64,000 nt of DNA, from NCBI RefSeq assembly GCF_022965805.1, contig NC_133104.1:27958069-28022068 (forward strand), given 5' to 3'. The notes beneath the pieces were generated by a model that made no database searches, was not told the origin of the DNA, and worked only from the letters and a program-made list of their open reading frames with translations. This document shows positions 10,890 to 22,035 of the stretch, piece by piece (position 1 is the stretch's first letter; every line of letters begins with the position of its first letter). A program made the translations under genes and the position numbers. Source of the DNA: Primulina eburnea. Lineage: Eukaryota > Streptophyta > Magnoliopsida > Lamiales > Gesneriaceae.

Positions 10890-11307
10890 ATAAAATCAAA
10901 ACCATGTTACATGAGACCATTCAGTGTCTACATAATTTTGCCACTCGGAAATCCAATTATTCAATTCATGGATTCGAATACTTGTGAAGGATTTTGCACT
11001 GGCTATCTTCTCTAGCTAATGACATTTCTTCCACAACATCACATGTAGCAGAACTTGATCTGTAGCAAGCTCGGTAATATGATCAACAGTCAAACTGTTG
11101 TTTGTACTTTCTTGTTGTTACTCTTTGTGCGGTAGTAGGAGTCAAAACATTTCGATGCATGCTCTGGAGATCTTGCACCTTAAACCATGAAGACACGACC
11201 TTCGTCCAGACGTATTCTTCAATGGTTTTCTTCAGAGTTTCCAAATGAGGAAGTGTCCTTTGTGTAACTAAGGATATACTTAATAATCGAGAAGATGAAG
11301 AGACTCA
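10890..11307 (-). pseudogene. Antisense coding-like segment in the spacer
   Basis: On the minus strand a frame open from 11304 to 11086 reads LETLKKTIEEYVWTKVVSSW, then FKVQDLQSMHRNVLTPTT, and ends at a TGA at 11085-11083. Just past it another frame continues as VDHITELATDQVLLHVMLW, and after one more stop as ELNNWISEWQNYVDTEWS. Three successive stretches of ordinary amino-acid composition suggest a decayed or spliced reading frame. I do not recognise its function. It could be part of the same minus-strand unit as 11604-11753. Confidence 0.4.
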
Positions 11308-11603
11308 AGTACAATTGAAACATATTTTGACTTACTCAGACTGAGTTTTTCTTATCCTTTCCTTTTATTTATATGCCTTAAATAAAAGCATTAGATAAAC
11401 AACAGATATGACAAAATGAAATATTTCATTCATAAAACTATATGCATTACATTATCTAATCTATTACATTTGTTGATTTCAGCACACTTTTGAGAACTTT
11501 AGCAGGAATCTAACTAAGGTCTGCTGGAATCATCCCCCCTCTCTTTGAATGATCGTGGTTTGTGAATGGGATGATTCCTCATACTGTCAAGAAAATACCC
11601 GAA

Positions 11604-11753
11604 TTATAGATTGAGATATTTCTTCCAAGTCTTCATCTCTCGGAAAAGGATGTCTTCAGACATCATCTTACGACAATATGGAAGTTGCCTTTGTAACTCA
11701 TCTGCTGAATCAGACTCTGGAGAAGACTCCGAGAAAATATTTGCATCATCCAT
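11604..11753 (-). CDS. Small antisense ORF, unknown function
   Basis: A 49-codon frame starts at the ATG at 11753-11751 and ends at a TAA at 11606-11604. It encodes an acidic N-terminus (MDDANIFSESSPESDSADEL) and a basic C-terminus (FREMKTWKKYLNL). It lies 50 bp downstream of a good TATA box, and the sequence beyond the stop has polyadenylation-like AATGAAAT and AATAGATT strings. That gives it the layout of the first exon or whole of a short minus-strand transcript inside the Sirevirus-like spacer. I do not recognise the protein, and it may be chance. Confidence 0.35.
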   Translation of the reverse strand: MDDANIFSESSPESDSADELQRQLPYCRKMMSEDILFREMKTWKKYLNL

Positions 11754-11802
11754 TTGTTTGATTTGTAATTTGTGTAAATGACTTAGTTTGTAAGTTTGCA
11801 GA

Positions 11803-11810
11803 TATTTATA
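11803..11810 (-). promoter_or_regulatory. TATA box for a possible antisense transcript
   Basis: The minus strand reads CTATAAATATC. An A/C-rich stretch without ATG runs for 50 bp to the first ATG at 11753. This is the spacing of a plant core promoter with a short leader. Confidence 0.4.
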
Positions 11811-12374
11811 GTAAACCTCAGGGAAGCTAAAGAGCCACTTGACTGATCATTTCATGCACAAATATCAAGAGTCACCTGTCTTTCCCTCAGATCTCGTATC
11901 TTCAGATTTATTAGTTGCATTAATTTAGGGGGAACAATATTTTTTATTCTGACTAATATGTCCGTGTTTTATCAGAAGCAGAAGAGGTTTGTCTTTTCGG
12001 TAAAACAATGTGTCTACTGGTTTTTATCAAGGTGCTGAATATATTTCAGTACTTTATGACTTCTAGTAGATATTATCATAAGACGACAAATCATCTTCTG
12101 ATTTTCTTTAGTAACCGCTTGGACAGCCCGCCTATTTTAGTATATTTTAAAATTTTGGTGTACCTGACACTCTCTGTTTAACTTTTCAAAAACTCAACCG
12201 CAAACATACTGACACATGTCCTTATGTTTCACTGACGGCTGTACATTTTGAATATTAACCGCCTTTTCGATCTCATTTCACCTTTTACGATTTCAGACTT
12301 TTTCTTATAAGCTACTGCTTTCTCTTGCATTCATCAACTACAGAATCTACTCCGAATTCTTTTTGTTTGCGGAA

Positions 12375-14656
12375 ATGGCTGAAGCTTACACTCTAAATGC
12401 TTATCAAGTCAACTTTGCATCCGTTCTGACCATCAAAGACGAGAATCTGGTTAAAATGTTCAAAGAAATTGAAAAATCTGGTCTCCGAAAGTTTTTAGAA
12501 GCACCTGCTATCATATCTCAAGACTGCTCTCTTGGATTTCTATGCCAAATCAACCATCGAGGAAGAAAATCATTTATTCCCAGGAAGGTGCATCTATCTC
12601 CATTGATGTTGCACTATTGGGATCGACTTTCTTTCTCCCATGATCAGGTATCTCTGACTTTTCTGATATTTCTAAGGAGGAGATTCTACTACACTCGTCA
12701 CTTTCTCAGCTTCTGGAGAGGAACTCTCTCCCTCTTGCATCAAAAAGCTTGTGAAAATGGAATTTCAAGTGCTTGCCGATATAGTGGCAAAGACACTTCT
12801 GGTCAAAGCTGGAACATTTGATAAGCTAACCAAGGAAAAGGTACAAGTGATGGTAGCTATCATTTCTGGTTTTAAGGTGGATTGGAGTCGATTCTTGTTT
12901 AAAATCATGAAGAATATGGTTGTGAGGAAAGCTACTGGTTTAGCTGTTCAGATCAGAACGATGTTAAAGGATGCTGGTTTTCCTCACACTTCTGAACATG
13001 ATGCTTCTTTTGTAACAATAGCCGATGTTGTCAATGTACTAGCTTTGAGGCCAAAGCCAACTGTGGCCGAGTTTGTTGCTCTGAAGAAAGAGGTTGGCGA
13101 TGCTGATACTGAGGCTCAAGTACCTCAAAAGAAAATCAAAAGTAAATGAGTGGTTGTCTCCACTGATTTGGATAAAACAATATCTGAGGAGTCTGCTGCT
13201 CCAATCAAAGCATCACTCCCTGTCACCCCTAGCAAGAAGAAGGCTCGCACAGTTCTCCGTCTCAAGAAAACAGCAGTCGTTGCTGATTTATACATTGTCC
13301 CTTTGAGACAAGTGTTTCCAGAAGCCACTGCATCCCAACCATAATATGTCCCAGTTTCCAAACCAGCAGTCACATCTGCTGTCACCACCTCTACTTCTGT
13401 TCCAACTTTCAGATCCTCGTCTGGAGCCGTTATTCGAGAATCAACTGCAGGGTCTTCGGCTTTTAGACTCGTGCTGCCTGTTTTCTCTTCAGATAAAGGA
13501 AAAAGTAAAACTTGTTGCAGAACCACAATCTCTTGGCGTCAAATCATCTGTTCACACTGCTATTGATCTTCACTTAGAGGATATTCAGAAATCTGCTAGT
13601 AAAGGCATAACTTTATTTGATGATTGGCATAAGGTTCGAGTTTTCCATCCAATCACATATTTCAGAACACCAGGTGCATATGGAAAAATGGTAAAGAATG
13701 AAAAGAAAGTGTTTGATTTTGCCAAGATTGACAATGTGATTGAAGCAATGAGAAGGTGAAGCTTCATTCTTGAACAGCTGAAACGACAGAAGCTGGAATC
13801 TGTTTGAAAGACTCTTCATTCTAATATTGACTCTATGATTCCCACTGCTACTCAGGATCAGAATGTGATCCATATTTTGACTGACCCGAGTGCGAGTGAT
13901 GAACGAGCAAGTTCATGCCCAAGAACAGGCCTTTGGAAAGCCTGTACAGTATCAAGTAGGCTTCATTCCAGAATTTATTCAGACTAAGCCAGTTGAGGAA
14001 AGGACTATAGCTCCCTCAAAAGCTAAGGTTTCCAGTACTCCTGCATCCCAGAAGCAGCCTACTCAATCATCCTCTCTTCTCTCTGTTCGAGAATTGGCTT
14101 CAGTTGATGAAGTCATTCAATCTATCATTCTTACTATCTCTACTGCACCAGAATCAGTTCAAGCTGATGATGTGGTCCAACCAGAACCTCGATCAGAAAA
14201 CCAAACCATGGCAGAATCAGATGCTGCCCCATCTCAATCAATACCGAATCTGGAGGTTTTCTCTGCTGAACATCAAGCGGAAATGGAAGCTATCTTGAAT
14301 GTTCAATCTGAATCTATTCCAACCGTTGAGCAACTGGAAGCCACGGAAGCTACCCCACCAGATGAAAGTATAGCTACTGAACCAACTACTGCTGGAGGCA
14401 CTTCTGCATAACAAACTACAGCTCTTTCTACTGCTCAACCAGAAGATTCTCCTTCTACTGCCTTGATTCTCCCTCCCAAGATCTCCTGCTCGTAATACTC
14501 AACTTGAAGTGATCAGACAGCATATGCTTGAAGGAACACCTTCCCCAGCAGAAGCACCGTTTGATCTTGAATTCGAGATAGATATTATGAGGAGAAATCT
14601 TGATAATCTGTCAGAGATTGTTAAACAGATGCCTTACAAACGTGCTGGTGAGGTTA
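12375..14656 (+). pseudogene. Extra 3' ORF of Sirevirus-like element (env-like position), broken
   Basis: Starts at the ATG at 12375. The N-terminal part (LTIKDENLVKMFKEIEKSGL) runs to about 12535, shifts frame, and resumes at 12760 with FQVLADIVAKTLLVKAGTF, VDWSRFLFKIMKNMV and KATGLAVQIRTMLKDAGF. It ends at a TGA at 13147-13149. A Lys-, Ser- and Pro-rich region follows in several frames (13150-13344, 13500-13759, 13890-14411), and the last frame reaches 14656, where Copia-A interrupts it. I recall a large family with the same head domain in Gesneriaceae proteomes. Its position downstream of pol matches the env-like ORF of Sireviruses, but I see no signal peptide or membrane segment. Function unknown. 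Confidence 0.65.
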
Positions 14657-16702
14657 TGTTAGAGTAGGTGCACGTCGAGCCAATTGTTGGCCGAGTGTTC
14701 ACAATGAAACTCTATGTACAAACAGTCTTTATATTAATAATATTTGAAATTATTATTTTGGCACATCTTTATCTGTATACCCATGCCAGTTGCATAGATA
14801 AAGACCATGAATATACAAATAGTAGAAAGAATATGAGATGCTCATATGATGAGTATCATGAAACTCATATTTGGAATACTGTATATTCTATACAGTTCCT
14901 AGCCGATTCAGCCGCCGCTAAGAAGGATATAGGCCGCTCGAGTTCGAAACTAGTATCTGCGATGTGAGTACCATGTTTCATTGGTAGGGGACATTGTGAT
15001 GTCCGAGCATGCAGATAGGTGCTCCTGGCAGAGTGCACTGAACAACCCTCCATAAAGGACTTTCCAAGTGGTTCTCACTTATCGAGTGGAAAAGTCCTAG
15101 TTTATGGTTGTACACCATTAGTCCTTATGACCCGAGACAACATTGAGATTCTATGTGCTAGAATTACACTTTGACTTGTTTACCGACTCTCATGGGGTCA
15201 TCAGGTGGAAAGGATGGGTGTTCTGTTGAAACATATAGGAGTCGATGCATTGTATTCGGGATTCACCGCTTACCTTCGGGTATGGATATCTTATGTGTTC
15301 TCATGTGTATGTAGGTTGAAATCTCTGATCAGATTATGGTGGTAATTATGAAAAGGGTTTCATAGATTACACCATCGATGCAACTACAACATGATACATA
15401 GTATCGATTCATTGGCAACTCTCGATAAACCAATGGTTGTCGAATCGGTCGGGATATATGAGTTGAAGGGACCGTACTATACACTAACCATAATTGAATG
15501 GTTCTTGCAGGCACTATCATTTGATACCTAGGGAATCATGTAAGCAAGCTGCTAGGCGTTTAACATGATTGGTTGGGTACTATCAGACTTGAGTTCTGAC
15601 ATTCTTGTTATCAAGAAGTTGATAAGTAAGAATGGAGCAATTGGGGTATGCTCGTATAAGGACATGTTTAGTCCGAATCGCATGGAGATGTGAACCCACG
15701 GCTAGTTGTATCAATGAACCATTGAGGGCCACACAAGTGCTAGCTTTCTAGATCCCGTTGAGAAGTTAAATAGTTCAATATGTTGAACGGCTTATAAATG
15801 AGTTTATAAGCATAAGGAAAAATAGAAGTATGACTTCTATGAGGGAAACGTAACTTTTAATTTGTGAAAGTGTTCCTAAATTAAAAGTTGGCCAAATAAA
15901 TGATGTATTTGAAAATTGTGATTTTCATAAACATTATTATGGACTAAATTAAATTAATTCAAGTGTTGAATTAATTATACACTAGTGGGCCTAGTAGAGT
16001 CCAAATAATTAAATTAATTCAAGTGTTGAATTAATTAAATCATATTGGGTCTTGTAGAGCCCAATAGTAATATAATTATTCAACTATTGGCTTGAGTAAA
16101 TTCAAGTAATGTTTAATTAGTCTCAAATTTGTTTGAGATAATTAAATTAAGTCCATGGATTTTTAATTGTAAAAAATCAAATAGATTTGCATGCATGGGA
16201 GGTGAAAGGTTGGGATACAACTTTTTGTATCTCCAAGGCTTGGCATGCTAAAAGTGTTTTAGCTTTTTCCACAACCAAGACAAGTCATCCCTCTCCCATT
16301 CAAGCATGCAATCGCTAAAATTTCTCCCTCATTCTCTCCCAATTTTCTCTTCATTTTTGGTTGAGGAAATCTTGCACTTCTCTTTGAAAAATCCTCATAT
16401 TTTTCTAGTGCGAAATATGAGGGGATCTACCTAGTTGGTGGTGGGATTTATTTTAGAGCAAGGAGTGCTCTTTGGAAGCTTGTAGAAGTTCTTGCCATAC
16501 AAGAGCTAAGGTGTTTACACCTTAGTTGGAGCCATCATCAACCTCAAGAGGTTGATAGGTATGATTTCTTTACACCCTATGAATGTCATAGTTGTGTTTT
16601 TGTATATGCTACATTCTAGTACTAGTGGTGCTCGAATTTTCTTGTAAATCGAAATTTAAGCTTCCGTTGCGCATTCGGGCACCCTAAAACCGATCCCTTT
16701 CA
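14657..16702 (+). repeat. Copia-A 5' LTR
   Basis: 2046 bp, from TGTTAGAGTAGG to GATCCCTTTCA. A TATAAAT at about 15793-15799 is a candidate core promoter, and TAATTAATTC-type near-repeats occupy 15940-16070. The 3' LTR copy is 277 bp longer because of a local triplication. Confidence 0.94.
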
Positions 16703-16704
16703 AG

Positions 16705-16717
16705 TGGTATCATGAGC
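16705..16717 (+). other. Copia-A primer binding site
   Basis: TGGTATCATGAGC, two bases after the LTR. It matches the tRNA-iMet complement apart from one extra base and is identical in Copia-B (55204-55216), so it is the family form. Confidence 0.88.
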
Positions 16718-16836
16718 TAAGGGTGCTAGTTTTTGTAAAATATACGTGATATTATATTGAGGTCAATTTCTAAACGCATGAGATAATCGACACAATGAAT
16801 CGAGGGCCGATTTTTGGGGGTGTTTCGGGGCATGGT

Positions 16837-16892
16837 TGCTGCCCTTTTTGGGCAGCTAGGGCTGCCCGAGGTGCTGCCCATTTTGGGCAGCA
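16837..16892. repeat. GCTGCCC/GGGCAGC dyad cluster in Copia-A leader
   Basis: GCTGCCC and GGGCAGC alternate five times in 56 bp, so several nested hairpins can form just downstream of the primer site. The Copia-B leader has a variant form at 55018-55096. Confidence 0.8.
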
Positions 16893-17970
16893 AGGACTAA
16901 AAAAAAAAAAATTGTTGGCCAGAATCCGGCGATGACGACTAAGGTTTTCAAAAGGTGTTTTGAAATATCAAATTGTCATGGGCCTTGAGTTGTTGGGCCA
17001 TTGGATGGCTAACATATTTGTGAATTTTAAATGGGCCAAAATGTTTTTGGTGAAAAATAAGTTTTTGGGCCCTTAAGTTTAAATCCAAAAAAGTTGTAAA
17101 TATTATCTCATGAAATAAATAATTGAAGTTGGACTTTAATTATTTATAGTAAATTGTGATTTACAAGAAATTCGGTTATAAATAAATTAATTAGAAAGTA
17201 GAAAAAGGTGTTTGCATACTTTGTTAATTTAGTTTATAATCGTGGCGGTTAGTGATTGGGTCAAGATATATAATATTGGATCAATTAATTATTGTGATAA
17301 TTAATTGATGGTGTATGATATGTGATATTATGCATGAAGAATGATCAAAAGCCCAAGCCCAATTTGCTAGGTGTATGCTAGGATATTTTGTGTTGAACGA
17401 TTGTAATAATTATCAAATTTAAAGTGGGCTTGGTTTATGGTCCGTTCCCACCCCATGAGATGTATCCCTATTTGTCATGGATATTTATTTGTAAATATTA
17501 GTATAGTGGAAGATCAAGATTGGAAGATGGTGGCCTTGATGATTATGAAGATCGAAGATATGTAAATATTGAAAGCATATGTAATAGTTGCATTTGCATC
17601 CCATGAATTTCCCTAGGATTGGACCTAGGCCCGTGCTTTGCTCTCACGGGCCGTTAGTTTTGGGGTGATTGATCATCCTTGTTTTGTTTACTGTTTATAA
17701 TATATGCATGATATGTTATAAATAATGAGTATGTGCGTTATTATTATGATAATAACAAAGTTGCATGAATCCGGCAAACATACGATCAAACATGGCGAGC
17801 TTTTAAATAAAATTAATGATGAGACCTTTCAAAATTAAAAACCCTCATTTTGAATAAGATTCAAAATTAATATCAAGCCCGAAAAGGGGAATTATAAATT
17901 TGTTTATAATTTCCATGTCTTCCATCGACAATGGGTGCATGATGAACGCTACCCGTGCTTGGGGCTCGGC

Positions 17971-18253
17971 TCATATTATTGGGGGGGCCCTGGGTACCGG
18001 AAAGCTGTGACATCCATTGACATGGTGATGTGAACTACATGAAACTCCCATGATTTCGTCTCATATTATTGGGGGAATTCATGGCGACCGTCCATTAAGG
18101 TTCAACATCGATGGGTAAGGCATGACACGTAAAGATGAACGACGTCATATTATTGGGTCCTAATCAAACGTGAGACAAAAGTTTACGTAGAGGGTTGCAT
18201 AGAGATGCAATTGGAAACTACCTTTTAGGAATTGTGATTGGCTGATATTATTC
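17971..18253 (+). repeat. Spaced CATATTATTGGG repeats in Copia-A leader
   Basis: TCATATTATTGGG occurs at 17971, 18061 and 18145, with a decayed fourth copy (TGATATTATTCGGG) at 18243. The spacing is about 84-98 bp. The sequence between copies is different, so this is not a simple tandem repeat. Confidence 0.8.
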
Positions 18254-18448
18254 GGGATCATAATTCGCTAATTGGACCTTGCATACCTACTGAGAAAAGG
18301 AGTTTCCCGTTTTCACTAGAGGGTAGTGAAAGATGTCAAAACAGTGGGAATAAAAATTTATGAAGTAAAAGTCCATACTTCATATCTTACTAAATATTTT
18401 AAAATAGTCATTAACATTTATCTGTTTACTTTTCAATACTTTTTGACA

Positions 18449-18962
18449 ATGTCTTCGATTTGCACTTTGCTATATGTAATACTCGACAAACACGTATAAA
18501 CCGGACCTAATTACCTCAATTGGCTAAGAAATCTGAAAATCGTCTTGAATTCGGAAAGGATAGCATATACACTTACTAAGTCGCCCCTTGTTGAGGCTCC
18601 GACTGACTGCACTCCTGAGGAATTGCAGACTTACAAGGAATGGTGTGACCATGACTTGAAAGCCGAGTGTTATATGCATGCTTCTATGAAAGACAAGAAG
18701 TTGGTTCTTCATGTGGATTATTCATCTGGTACGAAGATTGGTCCACGTGGGAAGGGAAAGAAGCGTTCTTTTTCCAACGTCCCAAGAAGAACATGCCCTT
18801 GAAGAGGCTAGCTCTGATTCCCGTTGTGGCAGCCACACCAGTCAAGACTGACAAGACTGTTCATATTTGTCATTACTGCAAGAAGCCTTGACATTGGAGG
18901 CGTAACTGCAGCGAATATCTTGCCCAGAAAGGTTCTCGAAATGGTATGTTCCACATTGAAGT
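18449..18962 (+). pseudogene. Copia-A gag, internally deleted
   Basis: Starts at the ATG at 18449. The head PNYLNWLRNLKIVLNSERIA and CTPEELQTYKEWCDHDLKAE is the start of a copia gag (DUF4219/UBN2-like). It then jumps to a Lys/Arg-rich patch and the zinc knuckle CHYCKKP-HWRRNC (18862-18908). The usual 100 or more residues between these parts are absent. A TAA replaces a Leu codon at 18497-18499, a frameshift lies near 18770, and a TGA interrupts the knuckle at 18889-18891 in place of Gly. Copia-B has the same internal gap, so that deletion is ancestral. Confidence 0.85.
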
Positions 18963-20090
18963 AAACATTTTAATTAATTCTACTTCTTGGGTATTTGATT
19001 CCCACTGTGGCTCACATCTCTATAATGAGTTATAGATGATGGGAAGAAGTAGAAGGCTTAGGGAAGGTGAGACCTTCTTGAGGATGGGCAATGGAGCAAG
19101 AGTTGCTGCCAAGGCCAAAGGAGATGTTTACTTATTGTTGAACAATGATTTTAAGTTGATTTTAAGAGATGTTTTGTTTGTACCTGATTTGGTGAAAAAC
19201 AATGTTTCCATGCTTGATAAAGATGGATATTCTTGTTTATTTAGCAAAAGTGTTTGCATCATTTACAAGAATGAATGTTTGATTGGTACTGGAGAACTTG
19301 AAAACGATCTCTATAACTTAAAATTGAAAGATATTCCACTAAACAATGTCCAAGCAATAAACAACAACAAACAAGCAATTACAAGATACTCTTAATACGG
19401 CACAATTATGGCATGCTCGATTAGGACATATTTCCCTAAGAAGGATGAACAAGCTAGTGGGAGTGAGCATGTTTGATATGTCTGATATTAATGCTCTCAC
19501 GACTTGTGAATCCTGTCTGAAAGGAAAGATGACCAAAATTCCCTTTAAGGGCCATGTGGAGCGAGCCAAAGGTTTATTGGATTTGATCCATACCGATGTG
19601 TGCTGTCCTGCTTAGAATCACCACTAAGCATGGACATGCCTACTTCACCACCTTTACCGATGACTTTTCGAGGTATGGGTATGTGTATTTGATGAAATAC
19701 AAGTCTGAAGCCTTTGAAAGGTTCAAAGAATTCAGAAGTGAAGTAGAGAAGCAGTTGGGACGAAGCATCAAGACACTTCGATCAGATCGAGGTGGTGAGT
19801 ACTTGAGTGCCGAGATCCAAGAGTATATTAGGGAGAATGAGATTCTCTCGCAGTTGACTCCGTCCGCTACACCATAGTTGAATGGTGTTTCAGAACGTCG
19901 TAACCGGACTTTGATGGACATGGTTCGGTCAATGATGGGGTTCATGGAGTTGCCGCCATCCTTTTGGGGATATGCTCTTGAGACAACGGCACTGTTGTTG
20001 AACAATGTCCATTCAAAGAAAGTTGACAAGACACCATATGAGATATAGATGGATAAGCCTCCTAAATATTCTTATCTTATATGGAGGGGC
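18963..20090 (+). pseudogene. Copia-A protease and integrase, broken
   Basis: The protease core reads WVFDSHCGSHLYNEL near 18988; the usual catalytic DTG is DSH here, so it should be inactive. MDKDG and FVPDLVKN motifs follow. Integrase starts with the zinc module LWHARLGHISLRRMNKLVG and TTCESCLKGK, then the catalytic core: TDDFSRYGYVYLMK, RSDRGGEYLSAE and NGVSERRNRTLMDM. Stops include 19393-19395, about 19613 and TAG at 19875-19877, the last shared with Copia-B at 32707-32709. Frameshifts occur near 19610 and 20080. Confidence 0.88.
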
Positions 20091-22021
20091 CCCTGCTTAT
20101 GTGAAGCAGGTAGTGGGAGATAAATTGGATAGTCGATCCATTTTATGTTACTTTGTGGGATATCCAAAGAACTCAGTTCGATATTATTTTATCATCCCCA
20201 AGAAACAAAAGTGTTTGTTTCTAGGAATGCAACCTTTTTGGAAAAGGAATTTCTATTAGATAGAAAAAAGGGAGATGATAGAACTCGAAAAGGTTCCAGA
20301 GACACCCACAATTATAAAACCCACACCCGAAGAGCCAAGAGAGGAGATACAAGCTCCTAGAAGATCCGAGAGAATCTCGAGACCACCTATGAGGTATGGT
20401 CTGCTTCTTGAAGAGGGCCATGATGAGCCTAACCATGGATGTGATCCAAGGACCTTCAAGGAAGCGTTAACTGATGCCGATTCATCCAAGTGGCTTGAAG
20501 CGATGGAATCTGAGATGAATTATATGCATTCGAACCAAGTGTGGAATCTCGTGGATCCACCTGAGGGAATTGTTCCCATAGGGTGTAAATGGATTTACTA
20601 TAGGAAACTTGGGTCGGATGGGAAGGTATTGACCTTCAAGATGAGATTGGTTGCAAAAGGATATACTCAAAGACAAGGAGTTGACTTTGAGGAAACCTTT
20701 TCTCCAGTTGCAATGTTCAAGTCCATAAGGATTTTGCTAGCCATAGCTACATGGTATGACTTATGAGATATGGCATATGGATGTTAAGACAGCTTTTCTT
20801 AATGGGGATATTAAGGAAAAGATTTACATGTCTCAACCCGAAGGGTTTACATCTATCGGAAGTGAGCATATGGTATGCAAACTTCAAAGATCTATTTATG
20901 GTCTAAAGTAGGCATCTAGGAGTTGGAACCTCATATTCGACAGTACAATCAAAGAGTTTGGTTTTGCTAAGAATCCTGAGGAACCATGTGTGCATAAGAA
21001 GGTCAGTGGGAGTGCTGTGACATTCCTGGTGCTGTATGTTGATGACATTCTACTCATTGAGAATGATGTAGGAATGTTGCAATCAACTAAGATATGGTTA
21101 GCGAGTAAGTTCTCGATGCAGGACTTGGGTGAAGCATCTTTTGTATTGGGAATACAGATCTATAGAGATAGATCAAAAAGATTTCTTGGTCTCACCCAGT
21201 CCACATACATTGATACCATCGTGAAGCGGTTCTCGATGGATGAGTCCAAGAGAAGACATCTACCAATGTGTCATGGCATGTCCCTATCCAAGTCTATGTC
21301 TCCCAAGACTGATGCGGAGATAGCGGCGATGACAAGCATTCCTTATGCATCTGCGATTGGTAGCATCATGTATAGGATGATATCTACACGTCCTGACGTG
21401 GCTTTCGCACTAAGTGTAGTGAGCAGATATCAATCGAACCCTGGTCTTCCACAATGGAAAGCTGTGAAAGACATCCTCAAGTATTTGAGAAGGACCAATA
21501 AGTTGTTCTTGGTCTATGGGGGTGGAAAATTGAAATTGGAAGGCTATACCGACTCTAGCTTCCAAAGCGATATCGATGACTCGAAGTCAACCTCAGGGTT
21601 TGTATTCATGCTCAATGGTGATGCTGTCTCTTGGAAGAGTTCCAATCAAGACAGTACTACGGATTCCAGCACAGAGGCCGAATAAATTGCTGCATCACAT
21701 GCAGCAAAGGAGGCTGTTTGGATAAGGAATTTCGTCCAAGAGTTGGATGTCATTTCAAATGGAGTTGCTCCTGTCCCGGTGTTGTGTGGCAACACGGGAG
21801 CTATAGCTCAAGCAAAGGAGCCAAGGTCTCATCAGAAATCCAAACACGTATTGAGAAAGTACCACATCCTCCGAGAGATTGTGGAAAGAGGAGAAGTGTC
21901 GATCGACAATGTCGGCTCCGCAGATAATGTTGCTGATCCACTAGCTAAGCCTTTACCTGGACCATTATTCGAGAAGCATCGCGAATCGATGGGTTTTAAG
22001 CATATGGGTAGTTGGCTTTAG
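20091..22021 (+). pseudogene. Copia-A reverse transcriptase and RNase H, broken
   Basis: RT begins after a charged linker: GCKWIYYRKLGSDGKV and GYTQRQGVDFEETFSPVA, a shift near 20762, then MDVKTAFLNGDIKE and SIYGLK with a TAG at 20909-20911. The catalytic YVDDILLI (21038-21061) lies in a 231-codon open frame that runs into RNase H: YTDSSFQSDIDDSKSTSGF. A TAA at 21683-21685 stops it at SSTEAE. The end continues as AKEAVWIRNFVQELDV and ADNVADPLAKPLPGPLFEK to the final stop at 22019-22021. The TAG and the TAA also occur at the same sites in Copia-B. Confidence 0.9.
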
Positions 22022-22035
22022 TGCAAGTGGGAGAT
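22022..22035 (+). other. Copia-A polypurine tract
   Basis: TGCAAGTGGGAGAT directly precedes the 3' LTR; the purine core AAGTGGGAGA is the usual copia plus-strand primer. Confidence 0.85.

Larger units (their letters stand above)
10775..12374. other. Spacer between pol and the 3' ORF of the Sirevirus-like element
   Basis: About 1.6 kb with no sense-strand coding pattern. The minus strand has a TATA-like box, a 49-codon frame and a second coding-like stretch (separate entries). Towards 12300 the sequence CTTTTTCTTATAAGCTACTGC could include a sense promoter or leader for the downstream ORF. The rest is AT-rich and I see nothing else in it. Confidence 0.55.
8923..14656 (+). mobile_element. Sirevirus-like Ty1/copia element, segment 1 (oldest layer)
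   Basis: Contains a copia RT-RNase H, a 1.6-kb spacer and the first part of a large extra ORF 3' of pol, the arrangement seen in Sirevirus elements such as SIRE1. Segments 2 (24364-24557) and 3 (58048-about 58938) continue it beyond later insertions. The gag, protease and integrase portions are missing on the left, where a gypsy LTR ends at 8922. Codon-level decay is heavy, with stops and frameshifts throughout. Confidence 0.85.
16718..18448 (+). other. Copia-A untranslated leader
   Basis: 1.7 kb without coding pattern. It contains a cluster of GCTGCCC/GGGCAGC dyads at 16837-16892 and a motif CATATTATTGGG repeated at about 85-97-bp steps in 17971-18253. The reverse-complement leader of Copia-B (53434-55203) retains both. 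Confidence 0.75.
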
